Assembly: GCA_007922195.1 (NCBI GenBank)
Contig: ML682038.1
Location: forward strand, 5,479,774-5,543,773
DNA: 64,000 nt
Direction of reading: 5' to 3'
From: Podocnemis expansa
Lineage: Eukaryota; Chordata; Testudines; Podocnemididae
Under the pieces are notes generated by a model that did no database searches, was not told the DNA's origin, and was given only the letters and a program-made list of their open reading frames with translations. Below are positions 46,130-59,084 of the stretch, in pieces (the stretch's first letter is position 1; each line of letters opens with the position of its first letter). The position numbers and the translations under genes are program-made.

Positions 46130-49100
46130 TTGAAAAGTGTGACACAGTCCTCAGACATAAAGTGCAATATAAATTAAAAGTACTGATATCATAACCTCCA
46201 TACCTACATTCTTCCCTTGTGTGCATGTGACATTTTAACTTTAAATGCTACAGTGACTCAAATGCATAATCATTTGCTTCCTTCCCTTTCTCACATTACC
46301 CTGGCTAAAGCAGTCATTAAGAAAAGCCTAAGTATACTGTTGCTATCTTCTGCATGATGCACACAGGAGTGAGTTGAAGTCCTGATTCACTAAGGTACTT
46401 AAATATGTTTAAGCATGTAAATACTTCTGTCCTACAGAGGGACAGCCCACAAGTTTAAGGAGCAGCATGTATTTAAGTACCTTGCTGAACTGTGTCCTAC
46501 AGCAGGGTTAATGGTCTTGGACCCTGGGCCTGAAAGAGGCCCATTAACCCTCAAACTTTGAATCTAAGGATCAACAGAGGATATCTACTGCCCATCAGTT
46601 GAGGAAATGAGGAAGTAATATTGGCAGGGCATAGAATCAGAAGGCTCCAAGTACTTTAGAAGGAGAAGGGGTGGATTTTTATGTGTTAAGTTTTGGTCAG
46701 GTTGGGTCTGCACTCCTTTTGAGTCTTAATCCATCACTGGACACTGCCAACTGAATCTAAAACATGGATAGACGACAAGGAACCAGAGATTATGTTATCT
46801 ACTCATTGTCCATCCTTTACTTATGATTGTTGTTATGATTTTTAGCTTATGGTACAGGCACCCAGACTGCTGGATAAGTGTCTGTATTTGCATGTGAAAA
46901 ATCTACTTAAATTGTATATCCCTACCCATATTATCAAATCTCTAAATGTAAAATCTGTTCCATTTTGGAAATGATGAAACAAAGTTAGCTGAAGACCAGC
47001 TTCTAATTTTCAAGACAGATCAGCGGTGACTGATGAAGACTTTAACTCTCCCCTGCACTCATCTAGAAATAGATAAAATCTAGGTAAATATCACCAGCCA
47101 AAAATTCCTCATGAATAAATTTGTTCGTACAGAACCAAAAGCTTTCCTAAAGGCTATTTAATCAAATGAGATCTTTGTTTCAACCCCTTCAGTTCTGCAT
47201 TAAACACAACTGAATAAATAAAATACTTAGTTCTTAAAACATACATGGGGTAAAGTGCATTGGTCAACCCTCAAGTGGTTGAGAGTTTAATCACAAGACA
47301 AAACAGCCTTCTTCACACTAAGAGTTCACCACAGAAGAAGTAAATTATATATGTAGTTAGGATTCAGAAAGACAAATCAGTGGATGACGGTTAATAAATC
47401 TGTCCTCTGATGAGGATATTCTATTATAAAATCATTTGTAAGTATATTAACCTGTAAAAACAAATTGCTGATGGGTTCATGGGTTGAATGAGACTGTTAT
47501 GAAGGGCCATTAAATGCAAAAGAGAATAGCTATAACTAGTTAAGGGCTGAAAGCATAAACTGGATGTAGATCTTTTTCATTATAGTTGCACCATTCACAC
47601 TGCTACATAGATGTTATGAGGACATTTTCATTGTGTTCGCTGTTTTATAAAGGTTTATCACTCACTGCCAGTCTTTTCTTTCTGATGTACAAAAAGAAAT
47701 CTAAACTTTTTTCCTTGGTGGAGGATGTTTAATTTCCCTACCACCACCCTATTAGAAATTCAGCTCCTATCCATCCTGGAACCTACAGATGGGAGAAATA
47801 GGGGAATTATGGATGGCTGGAGAACTAGTGAGATTATAGTACCACAAGAGACTGAAAAATGAGAGGATGGGAAGAGACATTTGAGTCAAACTCGTCTCAA
47901 CTTTGTTTTTTGTTACCTTCATTGACCAGTCAATCGAACTGAGAGCTCAAACTGCCAGTGACAAATTTGCCGCCATCACTATATTCTCGGGCTAAATCTG
48001 TGCAGATTGCTATTCACGGTAAGTGAGAGAATACTTGGATAAGAAGAACCCCTCCAGTGAGGAAGAGAAACAGAAAAATGCCACTTTGATGTCACAGTCC
48101 CTATTTAAAATATTCTGGTAGTTATACATACCAGGGGAAAAACAGATTACTTTTGCTATGAAAAAGAATTGCTCATTTATTATAAATTCCTTAGCATATT
48201 TCAAACTTTTACATTTTTGAAAAACAAATGCTCAGAATAAATATTTTAGAAATAGTATCAGACAAGGGACCTCTTGGACATATTTCGTCATTTCAAAATA
48301 TACACTTTACACATGTGAAAATGTATCAAAGCCACAAATGCTTTGGTCAAGAAACTTCACCCTTCTTGAATTGACTGATGATATCATATGTTCTAGAAAT
48401 ATTTTTATCATCTGGCATGCTGCTCAGCACCATATGGCACAACACACTGACAAGTGAAAAAAGCACTAGATTTAAATATATATATATATTTAAAAAAAAC
48501 AAAAACGTTACCCTCCTATTTAAGCATGAAGACATAGTCACAATTTCTGTAAGCTCTATTATCAAACATGAAGACCATTAGGAAAGGTAAAAATTTTGAG
48601 CCCAAAATAAAAAAAATTAAAATTACAAAATTAAACCATAAAGGTAACTTAAACAAGAGATAAAACATCCAAGGAGGAGCCTGAATTGAAGTAATACTTA
48701 TTTTCTTACTCACTATTTAATGCTTCTTTCACTAAGCCTTGCAGTTTCTGTAAGGACAACATATCAACCATTCTGTTCACAAAGTAAGAGTCATAGAGCT
48801 TTATGAAGGAACTCCCAAGGGAACCCACAATGATGAAACTGATCTCCAGTTGGGGACAGATCCATGAGATCACAGCACAGTCCCTCTGAATTTACAAGTC
48901 CCGCTTTTGGGTTCAAACAGAAGCCACTGCTCCTGCCCCATTTGGCAAATTTGAACCATTCAAGCTAGGTAAGCACAAACCCCTTCTTCAAAGACCCAGA
49001 TTATGGCACAGCCATTACAGTCTGAGGTTAATTTTTTTTAAATTGTGTTTCTAGCTCTCATGATTTTTAAATGTTGACCCAAGCATAATCAGCACAAGGG

Positions 49101-50285
49101 TGTCTGCAGAAAATCCAAAGCCATAGCTATGACAGTGGAGGACTGTCCATTCACATTAACTTTGAAATCCATCACTATGGCAGGCCCCACTGAGATTAAC
49201 ACAGCAGAGGACTGACTGCCTGTGTGTGTATGTGCATGTGCGCTTATGTCCTACCCTTCCTTTCTCTACCCCGCCATCATTCTTCAGCAACACAGATGGT
49301 AGATGGGAGCTGCATCTTCATTCTTCTGGGATACACCCAAGTCTATTTGTAGCAGAAAGCCATGGCCCAGGGAGCCAGAAAGCTACAGCACGCCCAAAAT
49401 GGAGTGATGGTAGTCCCCCATCAGCAGGCTATTCTGTGGGTGACCGTACCACTATCACTTCAAGCAAGAGCAGGGGTATGGCAAAGGCAAAGAACCACAA
49501 GGGGACTTACAGAGACGAACCATAGAGCCTGGATTACCTTAATCTGGCCCTCTCTTTACATGGCAGTATAAATAAGCCTAGCACAAAGTCTGTCCTCTAC
49601 TCTCCCAGTACAGAGTGATGCAGAAGTTCCCTTAAGCCACAATTACATCTCTGCCACCTTGTGGATAAGTATCACCAAGCTCAAATGACAGAGACCCCTG
49701 TGCTGGCCCTCAGCTCTGGGTGAGTCAAAAACTACAGATGTACCAATCTCTCTGGACTTAATTAAGATAGTTATGTTGAACGGTTCTTTATAATTTGCAA
49801 ATAGATCAATATCTTTAGTTATTTCAGCACTCGATGTGACACAACCTGGTCCTTTTTTAATAAAATGTACCAATCTTTAAAAAGCATGCAGCCTCTTATC
49901 TTTTTATTATTTGGGATTAAATGACATTACCAACGATGTGAAGCAGTGTATGAGATATTTATTTAAAGAAATATGACATGTTCACTCTCAAGGTAGAGAG
50001 AATCATTGTTCTCTTTTGACAAGAGAAAAGTGAACATTTTATTGGTGAACTACAAAGCAAAACTGAAAACCAAGTTAAGCACAGATTTACATGCAGAGTG
50101 CCCCTACCAACCAGGCTGTAGGGGACATCAAGCACAGAAGATGATTTAATTAGTCTTTTCAAAATTCTCTTTCTCTTCTATGAAATCTTCTTGACACTCC
50201 TAGGTTCACTATATCCTAGAATGTGACATCATAAATAGCAGGAAGCCTCAGTGCAACCCAGGAACTCATCTACAGTATTTGTGAT
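46130..50285. other. Mostly unique DNA
   Basis: No gene recognised. It holds an old dispersed repeat (46374-46500), a hairpin at 46504-46552 (gggttaatgg / ccattaaccc), and a 24-bp perfect A/T palindrome at 48471-48494. Confidence 0.5.
46374..46500. repeat. Old self-complementary dispersed repeat
   Basis: The phrases cactaaggtacttaaatatg and catgtatttaagtaccttgc are near-inverse copies about 75 bp apart. The block 'aaggtacttaa...catgt' recurs in sauropsid DNA, from memory. Confidence 0.5.
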
Positions 50286-50299
50286 GTGCAAAAGTGAGG

Positions 50300-50935
50300 C
50301 ATTCTGGAAGGGCTGTAACTAGGTGCCCCAGGGCCCGGGGCATCGCTGACACTGGGCACATGGGGCACACACCCCGAATTCTGGCTCTAGTGCCCCAGGT
50401 CTGGCGAGGTCTGCCTCTTTGTGCCGGACATCCAGGACCCAGCCACCCACGGCCGCGGCACCCCCGTCCCCAGCCGGGGATCTGGGGCTCAGCTGCCTGT
50501 GGCCGTGGAGGTCACTCCTGGCCCCATCCCCGGTGGGGGATCCAGGGCCCAGCTGTCCGTGGCCGCAGCAGCCCTGTCCCCGGCTGGGGATCCAGGGCTC
50601 AGCCGCCTGCGGCTGCAGAGGCCGCTCCTCGCCCCGCCCCCAGCCAGGGATCCGGGGCCCAGCCACCTACGGCCGCAGCAGCCCTGTCCCCGGCCGGGGA
50701 TCTGGGACTCAGCCACTCGCAGCTGCTCCTGGACCCATCCCCGGCCAGGGGGCGTGGCCTGGGCCATTTCCGTGGGGCAGCAACGCCCCTGCCCAGGGCA
50801 GCTCCATTTAGCTGTTCTATCAAAGGGCATGTTCCGTGCCGCTTGCTCCAGGCACCATTCATTGTAAGGGGCATGTTCCAAGCTGAATGTGCCCCTGGTG
50901 CTGAAATGCCTACTTATGGCGCTGCATTCTAGAAA
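50300..50935. repeat. GC-rich unclassified element with an internal minisatellite
   Basis: A sharply bounded 640-bp GC-rich island in AT-rich DNA. It begins gggctgtaactaggtgcccc and ends ggggcatgttccaagctgaa, tgtgcccctggtgctg. The middle (50427-50750) is tandemly repeated. The six-frame overlap of Pro/Ser/Ala/Arg-rich frames up to 212 codons follows from the tandem repeat and is not evidence of a gene. The flanks gcattctgga and gcattctaga might be remnants of a target duplication, but this is weak. Confidence 0.6.
50427..50750. repeat. Minisatellite of alternating ~50- and ~60-bp units
   Basis: Unit starts (ggatcc or ggatct followed by agggcccag or ggggctcag) fall near 50427, 50477, 50536, 50586, 50647 and 50696. 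Short units carry ggccgcagcagccctgtccc; long units carry ggaggtcactcctggccc-type sequence. The alternation gives a higher-order period near 110 bp. Unit-to-unit divergence is moderate. Confidence 0.75.
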
Positions 50936-50939
50936 TATA

Positions 50940-52998
50940 TTTAGAGAGCCAGAAAGCATAAAATATAATTAAATTAATAATTATATCACTACCACTGTTA
51001 ATTACTTTCTCTTGGTTGGTCATCTCTTACTGCAATTGTCCCCTTTAACCTTAACTATTCATTTTAGGCACATAATATTATCCTGTACATATCTTTTGAA
51101 ACCTTTAATGAATCCTTCCTAGCTATTCACTCTACCTTGATCAAGTAAACACAATTTCTCCTCTAAAGAGTATTTTCAAACAACTTTTTACGTCTTTTCT
51201 TTCTAGACTAGTTTTAAGTGAAATCAAGACTAGGATTTTTGTCTCCATACCACTCCTAAGAGTAGCAAAAGAGTTTTCATGATTTAGATAGACTTTTCAG
51301 CTGTGTTCCAGGTATCTCTATTTGAATAACAGTTTGTGTGGGTTGTTATGTATCAAAATATAACTGTCTTCTTTCAAGTCCTTATAATTTGTCATACACT
51401 TTAAACAGAGTTTAATAACTTCAAAGGGACCTATTTAGTTATAGACTATATATATTACTACCTTATAGCCAGACAAAAACTTAAAAAGACTGAACTTTCC
51501 AAGCACTTTAAATGTTCACAACTAAACATGAATGTCTTCATTAAGGCCTTGTCCATATACTACTGGTTTTAGCCACCAGTGCATCTACAAGCACACAGGC
51601 TACTGCTGTAAAACACAACATGCTCCACTGTAGCTTACCTTAGTTTAAGACTATCAGTCGAGCATGTTTCCAATAAGGGTTTGCACTGATGAAAGCTACA
51701 AAAGTGTAGCTAAATACAGTAGTCCAGTCAAGGCCAAAGACTAAGAGTCTAGATAATGAATCTCTTCTTTTTTTCTGCACACAATCTCCTGAAGTCAAAA
51801 AACAGCTAATCATTTTCCACACATTTTAACAGAATCTTATGTGATTTGGAAGAGCATAGTTTTTGTTTGCCGTTTCAACTAAAGAATTCTTAAATATCTA
51901 AACTGCTGAGAAGCCAACACTCCTGCTAGACCCTAGACACACACAATCATTCACATGCAAAAAAAGGCTTTTTATCAACAACGAATTGGTGAATGAAGAT
52001 ACTGTGACCTCTGACCATGTTTTCATTTAGAATTCATGAAAAAGAATCTTTTTATGAAAAAAAAGGCAGAAAGCAAGTAGCTTCTTCCATTTGAAATTTC
52101 TGATTGCCAGAGTAGGTTGTAGTTCATAAAAGCCACCAGTATGTATTATTAAAGAATACATACCAAATAAAATTCATTGTTAGTTTTAGTTTCTAACTAG
52201 ACTATAAAATAGCATTGAGAATCAAATATAAACTTTAAGCCAATTACACCTAATCTACAACAGTGCTGACTGATGAAAACATTTTCTCAATCATCATAAA
52301 GGACACATGTATGAGCTTCCCTGATGGGTCCTTTATGGTTCAATATGCTCCCATCACACACACAAAAAAAAAAGACTGAGAGTAACCCAAGTCATCTTAT
52401 CACATTTTGTCTCCTTTGTTTCCCAATCTTCAATTCTGCAGTATAAGAAACTAAATTTGGATCTTTAAACTAGATCCTACTTTTACTGTCTAGCCTAACC
52501 TTCATCTTTAAAACTGAACAGTCATCCATCATCTTCCAGTTTGGCTGTAGCTCTTGTGTTTTAGTCAGACAGTTTTTCTAAGAGAAAGTTTAGATTACAA
52601 AGTAAAAGTAGAAGCCAATTTAAGGCTTACATTTCAGCTTCTTACGTTACAAAATTAGGACAGGTGTAAGATAGAAGTATAGAGAAAAAGTGGAGCAAGA
52701 GGCTTTCTCCGTCACCCTGCCTGCCTATCTGCAGTAGTTGATAGCCTTTTCTGTTGACAAGAAAATAGTCTCCTTTAGGAGGAAGGAAAAGGCACCTGTA
52801 AGTCCACAGAAACATACAAAAAGAATTTAAATATTCAGTTTAACAATACATACATTCCAAGCAAAAAAGAAATGATTCTGCCAGTTTCTTTGCTACAATT
52901 TTATCTTATCCTTCTGTTTGGGAACTACGTTTTTGTACAAAACAATATTTTGTACAAAATGACAAAAAAAAGTTGTTTCAGAAAATTCAATTTAGATT
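50940..52998. other. Unique-looking AT-rich DNA
   Basis: No gene recognised. A MITE-like single end (taaggccttgtccatatac) starts near 51542. Confidence 0.45.
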
Positions 52999-53514
52999 TG
53001 AAGGAAAGGGACCTCAAGAGGATATCCAGTTCCCTTGTACTAAGACATGACAAGATATATCCAGAAAATCACTGACAAGAGTTTGTCTTAACGAACCTCG
53101 TCTTTAAAACCTCCAGTGATGGAGATTTCACAACATCCCTTGAATGTGTATTATAGTGCTTAACTTTCCTTAAATTAGAAAAGTTCTAATATCTAATTTA
53201 AATCTACCCTGCTGCAGATTAAATGGACAGGGAAAACAAAAGATCACAGTCCTCTTTATAACAGTCTTTAATGCAACTGAAGTCTATGTAGTAGGCCCCC
53301 ACTCACTACCACCACTACCATCTTCTTTTCTCAAAACTAAACATGCCCAGGTTTTTTGTTTTTTGTTTTGTTTTTTGGGTTTTTTTTAAACTTTTCCTCA
53401 GAGGTCAGGTTTATCGTTTTTCTGCTCTCTCCTAGATGCTACCCAACTTGACCTCATCTTTCCTAAAGTATCTCCTCCATACCTGGACAATTACTTCTTC
53501 ACCCTAACCTGCAC

Positions 53515-53788
53515 TATGGCAGTAAGTCAACAGGAGATACTCATTCTGTGGCACATAGATTGTGTACCTCCTGTCGACATACTTACCAAGGTGGCGTTGC
53601 TCAGCTATGTCGATGGGAAATGTTCTCCCTTTGACTCATCATTACTCTTGTTGGCGCAGTGGAGTTACTGCATCGAAGGGAAAGCACTTCAGGGATTGAT
53701 TTGAGTGCATCTACACTGGCCGTTCAATCAATCTTAGTGTGTTGGTCTGCAGGGATCGACACAGACTGTTCAGTATAGACATGGCCTT
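53515..53788. mobile_element. Truncated MITE-like insertion in CR1
   Basis: The right end gtatagacatggcctta (complement taaggccatgtctatac) matches the TA-flanked, 'gtctacac'-ended MITE type of 30550-30830. The left end is not preserved. CR1 sequence lies on both sides. Confidence 0.5.
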
Positions 53789-54360
53789 ACATAAGACACT
53801 TCTGTTACTACATCCAAGAACATTAACCATTTTTGCAACTTCATCACATGGTTGGCTCATACTTCAGCCCCAGAACCTCTTCTGCATTAATGGCACCTAG
53901 CCAGTTGTTCCCTGTTAGGTATTTGTGAATTTGATTTTTATTGTCCTAAATGAAGTACTTTGCACTTTTTTTTTTTTTTAATTTTACCAATTCTCTTATC
54001 ATCAAAGGTTATTTTGAATTCTAATCCTGTACTCTAAAGTGCTTGTAATCCTTCCCAGCTTGGTGTCATCTACAAATTTTATAAGTACCCTCCACTCCAT
54101 TATTGAAGGTATTAATTAAAATGTTGAACAGCACCGGACCTAAGACTGAGCACCTGGTGAGAACCCACAACATACGTCTTCCCAGTTTGACAACAAATTA
54201 TTGATAATTACTCATGGAGTACAGTTTTTCAACCACTTATGCATGCACCTTATAGCAGGACTTGACAAAGCCTGGGCTCCAGATTGTCATGGTGATCAAA
54301 AATTGTACTGTGGTACCTAGCTGTACTGAAGTACTTAGGTATGAAATGCCTCCTGGTGCC

Positions 54361-54386
54361 TTAAAAAAAAAAAAAAAAAAAAAAAA
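54361..54386. repeat. Poly(A) run of about 25
   Basis: Pure A homopolymer, followed 64 bp later by a T run of about 16. Both lie within the CR1 copy. Confidence 0.9.
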
Positions 54387-54617
54387 GCCATTAGGACAGA
54401 CAGTTTCAGAAGCTTTGCCCCCAACACCAAAGGCAAGCTGAGCAGTGATTTTTTTTTTTTTTTTTTAAATTCCAGAAGCAGGGAACGTCTTAGTTTTCAT
54501 GCTGGCACTTAGTGCACCACTACATTTATTGAGCCTTGCCTTATGGTGAGTTCACTTAGACCATATTTCCATAATTTTCTTGGGAGACTATCACATGAGG
54601 CTGTGTCCAAAGCCTTA

Positions 54618-55649
54618 TGTCACAAGATGCACATCTGTGCACCTCCAGGTTATGATCTATATGATCTTTCTATTCACTTGTGCACTGTGTTTGTATGATT
54701 TAATGCCAGTTACGCTGTGCAAGGTTTCTTTATGAATGCTCATAATGTATTCTTCAGGATTAATATTGTATCATGCTTGCTGCAGCATCATGTATGTGTA
54801 CAGATGTGTAGCATACTTTGTACAGCTCGGGGGGGAGGCGGGGGGCAGACAGAACTCTCCTCCAGCAACATGTAAACAACCAAAGCTGCAAGCAAGTACC
54901 TTAAGGAGATAATAAAGAATATGCAAATTGAGGTCCCTGGCTGAGATCAGAAAAAAAAAAAATTACTTCTGCCCAGAAAGAGAGGGGTCATGGGGATTTG
55001 GAAACAAAGAGAGACACTTGGAACAATCTGGGGCTTTTTGCCTGGGAAACTCTCATCTTGAAACATATACAGTAAGGATTAGGCGCTATCTCGAAAGAGG
55101 CAAAGAATGGCTATAAACCATCACAGCCAGTCTGGAGTGGTGAGATGAGCATATTTGTAATAGTGCTATTAGTTTAGTAGGCATTTTTTATCTTTTATTT
55201 CTCTGTGGTCACTCCTGACTCATTTATATTGGGATTCTGCTTTGATTGGCCATTTTCTCACTTAGAATTGTAATCTAATCTAGCAATTATTTTATCTAAA
55301 GTTGTGTGGACTTTAGAGGGTATGAGTGAAGAAGGCTAAGCACAATCCACCTCAGTGTTAAACGGACAGACTTGAGACCAGGGTGATGAGGAGTGGATCA
55401 CAATCCCCTTAACACAGTAGCTCCCAGTGCGGTAACTGGAGCTGGGGTTCTCATTTGGGGACCCATCCCTTGAGGAGCCAGAGCATATATACCCACTGCT
55501 TGGGACCAATTACATGCGAAAGACTGGAGTCAACTGACTCAGGGGTGAGTGGTCACCTCAAAGCAAGGTGAATCAGGGTTCAGGAGTGGGAATTGGGGAG
55601 GGGGTTCACAGCAGCACACTGGACCAGATCTGGGGAGCAGCCTGTCACA
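54618..55649 (+). mobile_element. Solo LTR of the retrovirus-like family, copy 2, exact 5-bp duplication
   Basis: It starts tgtcacaagatgcacatctg and ends gagcagcctgtcaca, with exact 5-bp duplications cctta at 54613-54617 and 55650-55654. The TG...CA ends and the 5-bp duplication are the hallmark of retroviral integration. The 1032-bp sequence aligns with copies 1 and 3. It lies in the middle of an antisense CR1, whose sequence resumes directly (ttaaaataaagataaac). No viral genes are present. Confidence 0.85.
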
Positions 55650-56294
55650 CCTTATTAAAATAAAGATAAACTATGGCTACTGCTTCCCCTGTGTTCTATG
55701 GGTCAGTCCCCTTGGTAAAGAAAGAAATTAGATTCATTTGGTGTGATTTATTCTCACAAATTCATGCTATTACTTATCATGTTATTGTTTGCAAACTGAT
55801 TGTCTGGTAATTTGTTTCACAACTTTTCGAGCTATTGAAGTTAGACTGACTGGTGTATAATTCCCTAGGTCATTTTTGTTCCCACTTTTAAAAACAGGTA
55901 CTGTTTTGCCCTCTTCCACTCATCAGGGACTTTCTCCATCCTCTACAATTTCTTGAAGATAACCTTCCAAGATTGCTTCAGCTAGTTTCTTAAGTAATGG
56001 AGGATGAAATTCATTAGGCCCTCCCAACATGAATACATCTCATTTATCTATTTATTCTGTAACCTGTTCTTTCCTGATTCTGGCTTGCGTTCTTTCCCGT
56101 TTAGCATCTGATCACAATTAGCCTTCCTAGTGAAGACTGAAGTAAATTAGGCATTAAACTCCTCCACCATCTTGATACCACGCACTATTAACTCTCCTTC
56201 CCTGATAAGTACTGAACCTACACTTTCTTCTACCTTTCTCTAGCTCCTATGTATTTATAGAATCTCTTCTTATTGCCCATTATATGCCTTAAAT

Positions 56295-57175
56295 AAACAA
56301 TTTAACAATAAACTCCATGTATTTATTAGAAGCTGTCTGTAGTACGAATCTTCATGGGTGATTCCTCTGTAAGAAAATGTGGATCAGGAGAAACAGGATG
56401 AACTATAATCACCAACTAACATCTCAATTTCCTTGCAAAACAGTTCTCTGGGAAGATGAAGAGTATCATTACAATGGCACATGAACTTGCCCTCAGGAGT
56501 CATGGAATCCACTATTACATCATTAATTTTGTCACCATGGCTTCATTCTTCTCCTGAACTAATTCCTCCTGGATCTAGATATTGGCTAATTTTTTTGTTT
56601 TGTCTTCTCAGCTCTTGAGATGTGCCTTTCTCATGTCCCACTTGCAGGTTGTGCCCCATCAACTGAGAAGTCCTGTAGTGGAAGACCAAATGGGAACAGA
56701 GGGAGACTATAACTGATGAGTCACTCTTAACTTTTGACAGCAATGTTAAAATCCAGGTGGAATTAACAGGTTACTCATTAACAAAAGAACTTAATTTTTT
56801 TATTCCATTGTGTCTTTAGGAAGTACCCTTACAGGCTGCAGTGATAGAAACAATTATCAGAACCCACTCAAATGGAACACAGAAGGGCCTCATTAGCCTA
56901 GTCTACCTGCTGAGCACAGCAATGAGAATTGATGAGGACAGGTCTCATATACTACAGTGAATTTGGTGAACAGTAGAGATCTTAAAAAGGAAAGAGTTAC
57001 TTCTCAGAGAATGGGGGTGTGGAGGACATCTTTAAATATCTAATGGCAAACATGTTGTTGTAAAATATGGAGCCTGCTAAAAACCAATCACTGGTATAAA
57101 TTTTTAACTTTTATTGAAAAAAGTAAACGGTACATGACAGATGAACTCTGCAGCCACATGATGTCATTTGAATTA
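56295..57175. other. Unique-looking DNA
   Basis: Nothing recognised. Confidence 0.4.
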
Positions 57176-57179
57176 CAGT

Positions 57180-57242
57180 AGCACCCAAAGGCATAACCAA
57201 GCATAAGAAGCCCTAAAGTGTCAGGTGCTGTACAAACACAGA
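57180..57242 (-). repeat. Old 3' tail fragment, reverse relative of 33776-33893
   Basis: The plus strand reads agcacccaaaggcataacca, agcataagaagccctaaagt, gtcaggtgctgtacaaacac. This is the antisense of the 'gtttgtacagcgcctagcac' block. Confidence 0.6.
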
Positions 57243-57249
57243 CTATGAA

Positions 57250-59080
57250 AGTATGTTAGAAATATTTTGAATGCTGTGTTTACTTGGGAAGGAGGAGGAT
57301 GAGGCTGGAGAGTGATCGTGCCTGCAGACCCAAGAAGGAAAATTCAAACTCCCATACCCTGCACTGACATGCTGTGAGCAGGGAAATGCAATCCTTTGGT
57401 GGGATATAAATCCTTCAGTATTCCTCCTTGGGAGAAACACTGGCTGCTTCCAGGAGTGGGGAAGGGATTCCGATGCCTTGGTGCTCTTGACACTAATTTG
57501 ATATATTATTTCAAATTTAAGGAAAAAGAAGCCCTCCGTTGTGTTACTGTTTACTGAGGCTGTAACTCATCCTAAAGCTGGAGAAAGTGGGTCACAGGTC
57601 AAAGGGAGGGATTTTGCCATCAAACATAGACACCCATTTGGCCTGGCCAATCCTTCCCATGAAGGGGCTACTTGAGAGAGTACATTAGATCCATTTTACA
57701 TGGGGTGGTGACTGAAAAAAAAAAAAAGATATCATGTCAACTCATTACCTTTTTTCTGTTAACATTTCCAATTGAGTAAAATCTTCCGGCTGTTTTTGTT
57801 TTGATTAAAAAACATCTTTTAGCTATAATATTAGTCATTTTGCCATTCACATTCCTAGCATAAATTGTCCATTTGAGTCTGTAACTATTAAGGCAGGATA
57901 ACACAAGTGTTTCTGGCTTCTAAACAGGAATCTCAGAAGTACCTACAATAACTCAGAAACACTCCAAATACTACACAAAATAAACTGAACAGTAGTTCTG
58001 TATGTTTTCACTAAACAAAAATGGGACAATGGTTCATACTCAGATAAACTTAAATGTTCGTATCAGCATGCCTCACTTAAAAAAACTGACAAATCTACTC
58101 TTACCCCTCCCCCACCCCCAAAAAAGAGTAAAGAAAGAAAAACAACAGTTAAGAGCTCTGTCTTAAAGAATAAGACAATAAACAGGAACATTGATCAAAG
58201 CTTATGTTCTTGGTTGGGGAAAAAGGACCAAAAGCACAAACTCTTGGTGATTTGACTTGGCAAGAACTGTTGAAATGAGTGTCTGAGCTACCCAGACTGC
58301 ATCTTCCAGCAGGAGTCAGTGTAAAATGAGAAATGTTTACATGCAACAGCACCATGCAATATTATAAACTGAATATGGCCTTGTTAGCATATAGTGGCAT
58401 CCAAAAGTATCTTTCATATTTTTTAATTAAATCCCATTAGCAATTAAAAGATACATACATTCACTCCTGGAGGCTGACTTTACCTCCCACTCGGCAAGGG
58501 TAATTAACCACTGGAACTTCCTGCTGAGATTAGGACATATTCTTCATTACCTGAAGTCTTGAAAACAGGACTGGCTATCTTCCTAAAAACATGCCAACAC
58601 TCAACCACAAATTACTGAGCTTGACGAAGAAAATACCAGCAATGGTCTTTGCTATGCACAAAGTCAGACTACAGAGCCACAACAGTCTATTTTTTAACCT
58701 TAAAATCAAAATCAGTTTTGGGGGAAAGAGGAAGCCAGGAAGCACTTTTTTGGGGGCTGTCATCCTCTCAGCTCAAAACAGGAGAGATGTACTTCTTTGG
58801 CTTAGGATTTTGATAGCACCAAAGTTCAGATTAAGGCATAGAGGGTTTTTTTTGTTTTTTTTTTTTTTTGTTTTTTTTTAATCGGATGTCATTCTGTACC
58901 ATATCAAAGAAAGGTCAAAAGAATGCATACAGTGTAATACAAAAAAAGGTTTTAAAATATAGGCTTGGCCCTAATTTCATATTATTTACCACACATCAGT
59001 AGTTTCCACTACATTGAGCATGACAAACAGTTGTAGCCCTTGACTATACCTATATTTAGCTTTCATGCATAAATTACTCT
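57250..59080. other. Unique-looking DNA
   Basis: No gene recognised. A T-rich homopolymer tract lies at 58846-58880. Confidence 0.45.
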
Positions 59081-59084
59081 CTAT

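Larger units (their letters stand above)
53000..56290 (-). mobile_element. Old CR1 LINE broken by a MITE and a solo LTR
   Basis: Antisense CR1 from the 3' part (gggacctcaagaggatatcc; tccagtgatggagatttcac) through aatttatcttttgc-type coding antisense (cagcttggtgtcatctacaa; aacagcaccggacctaagac) to upstream reverse transcriptase antisense (ttccctaggtcatttttgtt; tgttctttcctgattctgg). A MITE-like insertion covers about 53515-53788 and a solo LTR covers 54618-55649. A- and T-homopolymers interrupt it at 54361 and 54450. Decay is heavy. Confidence 0.75.

Noticed and set aside
50294..50959. Frames of 212, 148, 130 and 156 codons on both strands
   Set aside because: They come from a GC-rich tandem repeat; several frames are open at once and none resembles a protein family.
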